This document shows, in pieces, positions 1 to 10,500 of a stretch of 64,000 nt of DNA; within the stretch, counting starts at the first letter, position 1, and each line of letters opens with the position of its first letter. The stretch spans positions 1,237,950 through 1,301,949 of the forward strand of contig VFFE01007640.1 of assembly GCA_008921705.1 (NCBI GenBank). Direction: 5' to 3'. Both the position numbers and the translations under genes were made by a program. Under the pieces are notes generated by a model, which had not been told where the DNA came from, made no database searches, and saw only the letters and a program-made list of their open reading frames with translations. This stretch comes from Burhinus oedicnemus. Its lineage: Eukaryota; Chordata; Aves; Charadriiformes; Burhinidae.

Positions 1-3000
1 TCTTGCAGCATCTGGAAAGATGCTTGTGATGTAAGACTGATCTTTTAAGATCTTACTTGTTAGGTACCTAATCAACACACCAAACAACCAGCTGGTGGAT
101 TTCAGTAAAGCATTCATATATCACAGGAACTCTAGGCAGTCTGAGACAGTGGTGATGTGGACACAATGAGAAGACGGATTGCCAAGGACAATACATTACA
201 AAGCCTTCCTTTTCTTTGTGATTTCAGTGGATATTGTGAGCTTTGGCTATAACTCAGTTCTGAGACCCTTAAGGACCAAAGTTGAAAAATGTTAGTTTTA
301 ATGTATGTGTAACAGCAGCTGTAACTATCTGCAAAAACAGATCATATCCATGTACATGTATCCCATGTTCAACAATAGCAGAAAATCAAAACCAAAATTC
401 CCATACAAGGAGCATGTTGGAGGATAGAAGGATCTTCAGTGAAATCAGAAATCCTGGGTGAATGCAAAGCGTGTAGATTAATATGCTAGAGCCATAAGTA
501 ATTCCCTTCGCAGAAGAAGGGAATTACTTCAGTCTCCACATCTTCTTTCTGTAGCCACGTAATAAGAGCAGTTGTGGTCATCTGTGCCCACTAGTGTGAC
601 CTACCCCGTGCTTGTGTGTGAGCTTGCTTTATGCTTGTTCCAAGTCAACCAACAACTATTTGAGCCTGAAATAAATCAGGATTTGGCACCATGTTTGTTT
701 AAAAATAGTATTTTCTCTGCTGTGCTGCTATAGCCTTGTTAAGTCCTGTGTTTCAGCTAGCTGCTTCTCATCATGTTATCCTGAAATACTTTGTATTTCA
801 TCTGTTCTGTGTTCTTCCAATTGCTACACTCTTTCACACCTGAAGAAACCTTCTTATACTGAAATGTTAGTCTCTACCAGGCTGGCATTCCTAAATCCTC
901 AGAAGAATTTGGCTTGCAATGTCTGCTTTGATGCATCAGCTCTGATCTTACCTCCTCTGTTGGCATCATGCCTGCTGGGCCTTCTGAAGTGTGGAATACG
1001 GTGCTTTTGTTTATTAGGAGGCAATGCTTTTAAATACTTCATGTATTTCTGTCCCCAGCAAATGAGGCCTGGCTATTCTTTTCATGTAATGTCACTGTTG
1101 GATGAAAATAAATCAAGGTTGCTCCAGATAAAAACAGAGCTACTTTTGTAACAGAAAATTCAGGTGAATCAAAATAAAAGTCCAAAATTTCATTATTGAT
1201 CAGTGTGAATGCTCGAGGTCTTCATAAACCTGAAACATCTTTCAATGTCATCATCAGTCTTTTACTAATTAATAACTTGTGAATAAATGTTTCAACAACT
1301 TGCTTCCAGGCAAAATCCTCTGAGATACACAGCCAACACTTTTAAATTATTGAGATAGTACAATGCTACACCACTTCAAGCTGTACTCTTGTCAATCACA
1401 CATGTTTCAGCAAGTTCAGATATTTTTGCCTGTATTTTGATGAAAGGCCTTCACTGGAAACATGCAAGCCTGTAATGATGAGATTACGACACAAAATTCA
1501 AAGACATCTCAAAGATCGTGCCATGGTGTTCGTGAGCATGCTGGGGCAGGTGTGCGTACAGCTAGGGAGCTTTCTTCTGGGTCTTGAATATCAAGGAACC
1601 AATGGTTTGGCAGACATCACTAGATGGTGCTGGTATGCATGTATTTCGTGCTGTTTTTCCTTAGTGTTTGAATAACTGCTCACTCTTGGGAAGAAATGCT
1701 ATTATTGTTGGGTTTTGTTATGCAAACAGATTTACAAGTGGACGTTAAGGAGACTGCAGCCCTTCATCTCCCTGCCTTTTCTACAGCTCAGTTTGGTGGG
1801 GTGTGTGGCTCTGCTGGGTTGCCAGGTGCCGCTGTGAAGCTCAGGACCCCCTGATTGAACTGGCAACGGTTTCTGCCTTTGATTTGTGCTGAAGTGCATT
1901 TTCCTGGCTAGAGGAAACAACACAAGAGTGCTTTGCTCTGTGACTTAAATTGACAAAGCGATTCCCAGCAACATCACATCTAGTATCCTAACCAAATATC
2001 TCCCTTGGAAGGTATATGGCACATTCCCCAGCCTTGCCGTAGTCAGAGGTCGTAGTTGGCAGAAAAGAAATTCTTCACATCCACTTCTGAGAAGAAAATT
2101 CCATTGTAGAGTGTAGCTGTACCCAGACAGCTCCTTGCCAAACATGGTTACATTTCTGTGCCATGTATTTCAATACACTGCAAGCATCTGAGGAAATATA
2201 TCGTAGGCATTTAGTAGTGATTGGAATCACTTTAACAAAAATTTGAATACACACCTTTGAGGAAAATGGAAATGATTACACCATTGCTCTGTCTTGGATC
2301 CTTCAGTCTTCAGGGGTCTTATTATCTAATTTTGTTTCTACACCACCTATGAGAAAGGTATTCTTTGTTTCACCTCCCCAAACAATTTTGCCTGAACTAC
2401 TAAAAATGTAAATTTAGATCTCCTTAGTCCTTGCTTGCATGCTGTAATGAGCCATGGCAATGATGTTGATGTTGTTGTCACTACTACTGACACAAACACC
2501 AAGTCAACAGAGCTGTTGTTTCAGGCTCTCTGAAAATTCAAACAGATTTCACTGTTGGTGTATGGATATTTTTGGAAGATGTTATTTGCAAGTGTTATTC
2601 CTACAGTATTTTCTATCTTAAAAAGAAAGTTAAGACTGAAGAAAAACTATGGGGGAAAAAAAAGGGTTCTTTCAACTTCAGCTAGTCCTTTATCAAATTA
2701 AAATAAAAATTTATGTAAATGTGAAAAGTACTTTTAGTTTCCTCAATGGTCTCTGGCAAAAGAATAATAATAATATCGCAAGTTAACTCTCCTGTGTAGG
2801 GCCAAACTAGTGGGTCATAGATTTGGCAGAATGTTCCTGCATTTGTTAAAGTCAGTGGTAAGATTCTCTCTGGTATTAGAGGGAACGCGATCAGTCCTGC
2901 ACAGTACCTCTGTGACACTATATACATAAAACTTCCTCATGAATGTGGATCTGTGAGATCAGCTCTGTAGATGGCAGTAACTGATTAGCTGCTTGTAATA

Positions 3001-3410
3001 GTAATATTAGCATCTCCGACTCTCAAATCATCCACTCTCGAAACCTGGCACAGGTTTTTTTTTCTGAAAAGAGCAGTTTTTTCCCATTCTTCGTAACTTA
3101 TATTAATTAAGCTCCTAGGGTTTGCTCAGTATCATCCTTCTGTTTTCTTGTTTGTTGGCCATGGTTTTGAAAACCACTGGAATGGTTTTCTAAGAGAAGC
3201 GTAGCTGGGTAGTCATCTGCTACTCTAAATATGTGTTCTCCTCCCAAATCTGCTGGGAGTTTGGTGCATTTTTTATAATTGTTTGTTAAAAGACCTCCTG
3301 CAGCTCTAGTAGGTTTTCCTTACATTTCATCTCCCTTATTGGATCACAGTGGCAAATTATTTTTATTTCTTGTTTGCCCTAGAAGAAGACCAAATGTAAT
3401 TTTTTGTTTA
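1..3410. other. Gene-free AT-rich stretch, no recognised repeat
   Basis: No coding gene, RNA gene or transposon could be recognised. Open frames reach at most about 95 codons, show no family resemblance and overlap each other on both strands. The only structured item is the perfect hairpin at 496-529, listed separately. Around 2940-3060 the sequence has TAAT-type motifs and fewer homopolymers, but not enough to call an element. Confidence 0.6.
496..529. repeat. Perfect 14-bp inverted repeat (hairpin)
   Basis: The left arm AAGTAATTCCCTTC (496-509) is the exact reverse complement of the right arm GAAGGGAATTACTT (516-529), separated by a 6-base loop GCAGAA. Pairing stops directly outside the arms. 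The stem is too short for a microRNA precursor. No coding or transposon context surrounds it. A 14-bp perfect stem with so short a loop is not expected by chance in 64 kb. A template-switch mutation is the likeliest origin (inference). Confidence 0.85.
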
Positions 3411-4407
3411 TCATAGAATCATAGAATGGCTTGCGTTGGAAGTGACCTTAAAGATCACCTAGTTCCAAATCTCCTGCCATGGGCAAGGACACCTCCCACC
3501 AGACCAGGTTGCTCAAAACCCCGTCCAGCCTGACCTTGAACACCCAGGGATGGGGCAGCCACAGATCCTCTGGGCAACCTGTTCCAGTGTCTCACCACCC
3601 TCAGAGTAAAGAATTTCTTCCTTATATCCAAGCTAAACCTACCCTCTTTCAGTTTAAAATCATTACCCCTTATCGTATCTCTACACTCCCTGATAAAAAA
3701 GTCCCTCTTCATCTTTCCTGTAGGCCCCCTTTAGGTACTGGAAAGGGCTATAAGGTCTCCCTGGAGCCTTCTCTTCTCCAGGCTGAACAACCCCAACTCT
3801 CTTAGCCTGTCTTCATAGCAGAGGTGCTCCAGCCCTCTGATCATCTTCGTGGCCTCCTCTGGACTTGCTCCAACAGGTCCATGTCCTTCCTATGTTGGAG
3901 GCCCCAGAGCTGGACGCAGTACTGCAGGTGGGGTGTCACCAGAGGGGCGAAATCCCCTCCCTCGACCTGCTGGCCATGCTGCTTTTGATGCAGCCCAGGA
4001 TGCAGTTGGCTTTCTGGGCTGCAAGTGCACATTGCTGGCTCATGTTGAGCTTGTCATCCACCAACACCCCCAAGTCCTTCTCGGCAGGGCTGCTCTCCAT
4101 CCATTCTCTACCCAGCCTGTATTTGTGCATGGGATTGCCCTGACCCACGTGCAAGACCTTGCACTTGGCCTTGTTGAACTTCATGAGGTTTGCAGGGGTC
4201 CACCTCTCAAGCCTGTCCAGGTCCCTCTGGATGGCATCCCTTCCGTCTAGCATGTTGACTGCTCCACACAGCTGGGTGTCATGGGCAAACTTGCTGAGGG
4301 TACACTCAATCCCACTATCCACGTTGCCGGCAAAGATGTTAAACAGTGCTGGTCCCAGTATCAAACCCTGAGGAACACCACTCGTCTCTGCTCACCACTT
4401 GGACATG
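3411..4407 (-). mobile_element. CR1 LINE, 5'-truncated copy
   Basis: This is a CR1 non-LTR retrotransposon read on the minus strand. Its 3' end lies at 3411, where the plus strand shows TCATAGAATCATAGAATGG, the complement of the CR1 tail octamer repeat. The body follows the usual avian CR1 order inward: the 3' UTR, the end of ORF2, then part of the reverse transcriptase. The copy stops near 4407, so most of ORF2 and all of ORF1 are missing, as is normal for CR1 5' truncation. The minus strand is open in three pieces in three different frames, so at least two frameshifts and a small deletion near 3940-3965 have occurred. It cannot move on its own. It is the longest CR1 in the window. Confidence 0.97.
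3455..4364 (-). pseudogene. CR1 ORF2 (reverse transcriptase) remnant
   Basis: Three minus-strand open pieces encode the end of the CR1 ORF2 protein, which in the family copies CR1 RNA into the genome. Piece one (4364-3936, 142 codons) carries the RT palm region. It includes [15 protein letters not shown], where the family's catalytic motif has two aspartates (FADD) and this copy has FAHD, then MKFNKAKC and [11 protein letters not shown]. Piece two (4032-3841) is in another frame and carries YCVQLWG and [13 protein letters not shown]. Piece three (3712-3455), in a third frame, carries NDFKLKEGRFSLDIRKKFF and RVVRHWNRLPR near the family's C-terminus. The lost catalytic aspartate, frameshifts and absent N-terminus make this a dead pseudogene. 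Confidence 0.93.
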
Positions 4408-5005
4408 TTTAATGTCAGCAAGCTTTAAAAATGTTGGTATTTAACTGGTGCTAGTTAAAAGCAGTTTTTCAACATGTCTTCTGTCTCTCTATTTATAGAA
4501 CAAAGACGACAATTTCTAATGTCATCTCAGCTCTCCGGCCACTGTCTTGATTTTAGCATAGGGCACATTTATGAAATGTCAATGTATTCAGAGCAATTTG
4601 TTATTCTAGTCAGCCATTTTATTGAAATCTTCTCATGAAGATGTAACAGATAAGACTGGATAAAACTCTCAGTGGTAAATGGAGAACTTCAATGGACTCT
4701 TCTTTCAAAACTCTGAAGGAGCATTGTTTATATTGCTCTTAAAATAACATGTACACCCATCATAGGAAAGCAGTAGTGTGTTTATGTAATTTACTGCTTA
4801 GTGTTGCTATAGGGCAGATTCTGACTTCTCTTGTGCGTATCCTACAAATAGCTCTACAAATTTACATTAATGACCTCAGAGGGGTCCTGTGTTTCCATTG
4901 TTGGAATTTGACCCAAAAGGGGACTCCCCCCCAAACTTTAGACTTTGTACAGATTTTGTACAGCTTGTTTTCTCTGTAAATTGAAAAGCACTTAAAAATG
5001 AAGGT

Positions 5006-5114
5006 CAGCATCACTATCCCTTCTTTGCAGATGGAGAAAGGTGGGAGAACCGTCTTACTCAAGGTTGTCCAGTTAAATGAAAGAGCCAGATGTGAACCCA
5101 GATCCTGTTGGCTG
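5006..5114 (-). repeat. Possible MIR/L2-type ancient repeat fragment
   Basis: The plus strand shows, in order, a TTTGCAGATGGAGAAA block, CTCAAGGTTGTCCAG, and AAAGAGCCAGATGTGAACCCAG. This is the order of the reverse complement of the MIR core and L2 tail (cagatgggaaactgag, caaggtcacacagct, agagccggattcgaaccc), with many substitutions. The call rests on recalled consensus sequence, not an alignment, so confidence is moderate. If correct, the insertion predates the split of birds and mammals. Confidence 0.45.
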
Positions 5115-5803
5115 TCTTACATTTCAGGTCACCATCTCTTCCAATTCCTTATTTTAACTCATAAAAATCTCACCTATTTGAACTGGATGACACCTTTTTA
5201 TATTATTAGTGACAAAAATCTTATTATAACATTCTAGAAAGAATGTTATATGTGGGGTTTTTGTTTTTCAAAATGTTTTAGGTTTTGTAATATTATGGTA
5301 TTTTAAAAGAAATAAAAATGCTATCAAAATACTATCTAAACAACTATTAACTTTTTTTTTTAATAAGATGGAGTTGATTTTAGCCTTCAAAACCAGTAAA
5401 TATTAATAATATGTTGTTTGCTACATGTTCATTATTTTTGGCAGCATAGCATTTTATCTGTATTCAGAGTTAAACAAAATACGAAATCTATGTCTGTCTA
5501 AAATGACACTAACTGGAAACAAGTTCAATGTTTTTGTTTTCCCAGTTTTTTCCAATTAACAATCAATTTTCCTTCAATAAAATGATGAAGAAAAAACTCC
5601 ACCTACATGAGACATAAATTGCACGTGGAACAGTAAGCAGATGAAAACATAGGAGAACGATGTTTATTCTTGTACCACAAGCTGTTGTGGATACAATCTA
5701 TCTTTCATTATTGTTTTTGTGACATATTTAGCAAAACAAGTCTAAGTCACTGACGGAGTCTTCTAAGTGCGCACTCAGCACAAACTATTAATAATGCAGC
5801 AGA

Positions 5804-5845
5804 AAATAATAATAATAATAATAGTAATAATAATAATAACAATAA
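5804..5845. repeat. (AAT)n microsatellite
   Basis: About fourteen AAT units, interrupted once by AGT and once by AAC. It is a simple sequence repeat and not tied to any recognised transposon tail. Confidence 0.95.
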
Positions 5846-6462
5846 AACCCCTACCTAAGTTACTTAATTTGCTATGAGGTAAGAGATTTCTGTTATCAAA
5901 ATAAAACTAAAGGTCAGTGTCATTAGCTGTCTACAGATCCTTACAAGAATGTGTAATTTTGAAGAATTAAATAGTTCATGTAGTTTACATCAACTGTTTT
6001 TGTCCTATTTTAAAAAGGAAGACAACTTATTGTTGCACGCACTTGAATTTTCATTAAGTAGACCGTTTACATTGACATGGACTTTTAATAGTCTGGAGGA
6101 GGTAGTGAGGAGATTTAAATTTTAAAATAATCTAACCTATAGAATAGCAGGACAATATTCACTAATGTCATTTAGAAAATGAATCCGAAGATTCAGGCTC
6201 GACATACTTAATTCTGAGGTTGTCCTTCACCACATATCTCTGATGAAAACGTTCTTCCTGGCTAGGTCAATCACACGGAATCTATACGTACAAAGCTAAA
6301 CATGATCTGCAGAAAAATCTGTATATGCAGATAGTGTTCTGTTTAGCCTCTGGGGAGAAATAATTTAATAAAAAAGAAAGAAATGTTTTTAATCATCCAG
6401 TGTTCTACTTTTCAGTAGTTAATTATGATGAAAAGGGAGCTCTCCTCCAAACAGCCTATGAG

Positions 6463-6476
6463 AAAAAAAAAAAAAA
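6463..6476 (+). repeat. A14 homopolymer
   Basis: An uninterrupted run of fourteen A followed by GAGG. Nothing recognisable lies upstream, so there is no reason to call it a retroposed tail. Confidence 0.9.
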
Positions 6477-6840
6477 GAGGATTATCTACGTGTGCAGATA
6501 TATATGTTATATAAAAAGTTCCCTTTTTAGGTCTAAACAGAATCAAAGGAAATATACGCTTGCATACATTATATATTTTTTATTTTTATACAGACAGTAC
6601 ATCTCAAGATTTTCAAAAGAACAATTTTTTCAGCATTCTTACCTATTCGAAAGAGGAACTTGAGGTCCTAACACAACTTTTTTTCTTTTTTCACTTGTTT
6701 ATAAAAAATTGGATCCTATGAATGCTAAACCTCCCTAAATGTTACCTTTAAAAAACCTCCAAAACAACAAACAAACAACAATGTGAAGTTGCATGTAACA
6801 GTCTGAAATCTCCTTGATGACCACTGGTGAGAGAATCATT

Positions 6841-7303
6841 TAATCATGGAACAGTTTAAGTTGGAAGGGACCTCAAAGATCATCTAGTTTCACACCCCCT
6901 GCCATGGGCAAGGACACCTCCCACTAGACCTGGTTGCTCAAAGCCCCATCCAACCTGGCCTTGTACACCTCCAGGGATGGGACCTCCACAGCTTCCCTGG
7001 GCAACCTGTTCCAGTGTCTCACCACCCTCAGAGTGAAAAACTTCTTTGTGGGATCTAATCTAAATCTCCCCTCTTCCAGTTTGAAGCCATTACCCGTCGT
7101 CGTATCACTACATGTCCTTGTAAAAAGTCCCTCTCTAGCTCTCTTGTAGGCCCCCTTTCAGATACTGGAAAGCTGCTATAAGGTGTCCCCGGAGTTTTCT
7201 CTTCCCCAGGCTGAACAACCCCAAGTGTCTCAGCTTGTCTTCCTAGCAGAGGTGCTTTAACCTTCTGATCGCCTTTGTGGCCCTTCTCTGTGCTTTCTTC
7301 AGC
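6841..7303 (-). mobile_element. CR1 LINE 3' fragment
   Basis: A second minus-strand CR1 copy covering the 3' UTR and the last part of ORF2. It begins at the degraded tail (AATCATGGAACAG, the octamer repeats eroded). It continues with the standard CR1 blocks GGGACCTCAAAGATCATCTAG, CCACTAGACCTGGTTGCTC and GGGCAACCTGTTCCAGTGTC. Similarity ends near 7303 inside the block that in CR1 reads 'gtggcc..ctctg'. The truncation leaves no usable reading frame. It has the same orientation as the 3.4-kb copy, but the breakpoints differ, so these are separate insertions. Confidence 0.95.
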
Positions 7304-7371
7304 TAAAATTGACAGTCTGAAATGACATGAGCCCAAGTGCCAGACTTTCAAATATATCCTTATTCCTTTGG

Positions 7372-7540
7372 TAGGATCACAGAAACTTCCAGACTGGATC
7401 AGACCCATGGGCAGCTCTTGCAACCTTTCTCCAACACCAGCCGATACTACATGCGGTACTAGATCCTTCAGAGGAAAGAATAAGATATTTAAAAGTAGGA
7501 AGATACAAAATAATGTTCCTAGTAAGAAAATTTCTTCCAA
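7372..7540 (+). repeat. Possible ancient amniote interspersed repeat
   Basis: Three blocks appear in order: GGATCAGACCCATGG (about 7397), ACTAGATCCTTCAGAGGAAAG (about 7459) and AGAAAATTTCTTCC (about 7525). They match, in order and spacing, a repeat I recall as common in turtle and crocodile genomes and as old relics in birds (core 'ggatcagacc', 'accagatgcttcagaggaagg', 'ggaaagtttcttcc'). The match is heavily diverged, which fits great age. I cannot name the repeat-library entry, and no alignment was possible. Confidence 0.42.
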
Positions 7541-10500
7541 AGTGATGAAACGAAAACCAGTGAGATATCCTGCTCTCCAGCAAGTCATAAGATTTCCAAG
7601 GGGACCTCTGGACACTCAGGCTTCTGTCAGCCAGACCAAGGTGTATTGTACAAAAATGAAAATACACAACATGTTGCTTCTGATGACGTTCTAAATGTGG
7701 GCTGATGAAAACTGGGAAGTAGTTAGAAGCTACTTTCAAGTAACTGGATACATTTCTTTGTAGATTCATTTTATTTCTGCTGAACTAAATCCTTCTGAGA
7801 AACCCAAAGATCTGATTAAAACAGTAGATGTCTAAGAAGTAAGGAGACAATTCTTGGACATGTCGTAAGTCACCTTGAGACCTTTGGACACTTTTCTCAT
7901 GTAGAGCCCTTTAGCCCCACTTCCCTCCTTCCCAGTCTTTAAGCCAATACACACATGGCACTTCAGGGATACTTAAAAAAGCCCTAGTTGCTGTCAAGCA
8001 CTTCTGAAAATGAGTGCCTCTCTTTTCAAATTCTTGGCAGGCAGCCAGTGTTTTTCGTAACTTAGGTTCACCATGCTAACATTATACAGATCACTTCTTA
8101 AAATAACTGGAATAAGATGGCCTGCAGGATTGAATCAAAGAATCCATGAAGTGCATCGTTTGGTGAAAAAACAGTGCATAAATCACAAGTTACGAGCAGT
8201 AGGGGTCGGAACCTAAGTTTTTTATTTAGTCCTTCATCTGGAGGAATTTCCCTTCATTTCCGTGGGAATTTGCTTTGATGAAAGACATCAGTACTTGACC
8301 TTAGAGCTTTCTTCTAAATAAGGAACTGTTTCACTGCATGAATCAGGTATATTTTTTATATGTGGGGTGGCATCTTTATATTTCCGTGTGTATTTCCGAA
8401 GCGCACACAGAAATGTAGGGCAAGCCTCGGTTACCTGAATTTTTGAAAGGTGTCAACATATCCTACAACTGAGGTTAAATTAGGGGAAGTGAATATATGG
8501 GAACAAATACCACTGCCTACCTTTTACCGTAACGCTCTGTTTGGCCCCTGTGGAGTTGACAGAGTTGCTTGTGTTATATCCTTCATGCACCTACCTCTTG
8601 AGCTTAGGAAGGCAACTACGAAACCCTGTATTACGTAGATGCAACTTCACAAACGCAAGTATTAAGTACCACTGTGCTTGAAAACCTAAACACAATGTTA
8701 TTTTGATAGCACTGAATTTGTGCCTTTGGAAACAAATTTAGGTTCATACTTGGTTTAACGAAGAACACACCTCACACTTTCTGCCTCTTGGATAACACTT
8801 ACTGTACTAGACATTTAATTGAGACACCTAAGTCAGAATAATGTGATATAGGAATAGGGAAACAAGAAGATTTTCCAGTCCTACACATCTATTTAAGAGA
8901 GATATGTGATGGGGTGAAATGCCAGATTTCTGAAGTAATAATCCAAGCTGCCAGGAGTGCACTGCATTATCTCTGCTCAGGTCAGGGAACGTGATCCTTT
9001 ACCACTACCTGGTTTTCGTCTTCCTTCAGTAACAGTTCAGGAAGATTCTCCAAACACAAAAACATTGTTCTTGTGATCCCAGCTGAGAACTGAGACCTCA
9101 CTTATCCAGAGCTGTGAAGAGCAGTGAATTGAATCAGTCCTGGAGGTGCCTGTCTCTTCCCTTTGTCTCTAGAAGGAGCTTGGGACATGCGTGATACTGA
9201 CTTAGGCACCTAATGTGGGGTCTGAATATTAGGGTATGGATGAAAGCTAGTTTTTTAATTTTTTTTAGTACACACCTGCTTATATCCAAGCTCTTCTTTC
9301 AAAGAACTACCCACATCTTGTCTCATCCCAGCTTTTCCTATATAACTTTTCACCAGGAAAAGTCAACCTTTTTCATCACTCTCTGAATAGGATCCTAATC
9401 TATCACTTTGCAAGTGTGTCACAGAAGTCCACATGAAATATATGCCTTTTCATTTATCACAGAACGCTTTCTGTCACACGGCTTCATCCCTAACTGGGAT
9501 GTCTATTTCTATCACAACATATTCTGAAAACTTACCAGATTGCTTTAATTGACAAATAAGGAAATTAGACCCGTGTAAGTTTTGTATAAGTATAGGACGC
9601 TGTACGATCCTAAAGAAACACACCTGAAAGCAGTGCTTCGGGTCTCAGAAAACTGCAGACTTTTGTTTCTGAATACGTAAACCGGGCAGTTAGTTGTTCT
9701 GGGATCCTGGTGATAAACACTCCGTAAATATTTAGATAGTTAGGGTTGACTGCCTTTTTTCATTAAACAGTGTATTTGATAGAAATGAAACCTACTTGAC
9801 CAACTCTGTAAGTGGTAAACCTTGACATTCAAATTGTCACTTTACATCAGCTGAGAATCTACTTTAATGCACTTTTCTAAAGAAAAGCCATTGATTGCCA
9901 TGAGCTTCGCGTAATACCAAATCCTTGCAGAAAGGCAAAAAGGCATCTAATTCTCCCTAGTAAAAACAGTTTTCATGCAGATAACTTTACAATGGAAAGC
10001 GACATTATAAGCCCAAGTGTCCTTGAAAGGTTTTTGTGCTTTTTAGAGGAAATGAAGAAGGTTCTCTGAGGTAAGATGAGGTCTAAGGCTAATGTGCCTG
10101 CTTGTAAATTCAGGCACGGGGATCATTTGTTCAGAGGCCATATGATAAGTGGCGGTAAGAATTAGTTGGTTTAAATGTTACATTAGGTGACAATAGAAGT
10201 AGTATCTCCCTCTTGTAAAGTACTGCTCTGATTTTAGTTTATTGCCTTTAATGCCTAATACATGTGAGTGAGTAGAGGAATTTTGTTTGTGGTGTTCAAA
10301 GGGGATGATTTTTTTCCTCTATGATTTTAATTATTGCATTTAAAAAAAAAGTCCTTTTTCTTAAATTAAAAATAGAATGCTATAAAAATTGTCAATATTT
10401 TATACTAGTTCTAATGAAGTGGATTTATGCAAATAAATATTTTCTAACTTCAGATATATGCAAAACCAGGAGGTTTGTATAGGGCTGAAAGTGCCCAATA

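Larger units (their letters stand above)
4408..6840. other. Gene-free stretch between two CR1 copies
   Basis: No gene could be supported. It holds an MIR/L2-like relic (5006-5114), an (AAT)n microsatellite (5804-5845) and an A14 run (6463-6476), each listed separately. The rest is AT-rich unique sequence. A 10-bp inverted repeat with a 6-base loop lies at 5225-5250, a size expected by chance. Confidence 0.6.

Noticed and set aside
3849..4250. Plus-strand frame of 133 codons over the CR1 copy.
   Set aside because: It is the antisense shadow of the CR1 ORF2 remnant. The protein similarity is all on the minus strand.
5225..5250. 10-bp perfect inverted repeat TATAACATTC with a 6-base loop.
   Set aside because: About one such stem is expected by chance in AT-rich DNA of this length.
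7055..7769. Minus-strand frames of 186 and 130 codons at 7.1-7.8 kb.
   Set aside because: The longer runs partly through CR1 sequence, out of the CR1 coding frame, and both cross the ancient repeat. No family resemblance.
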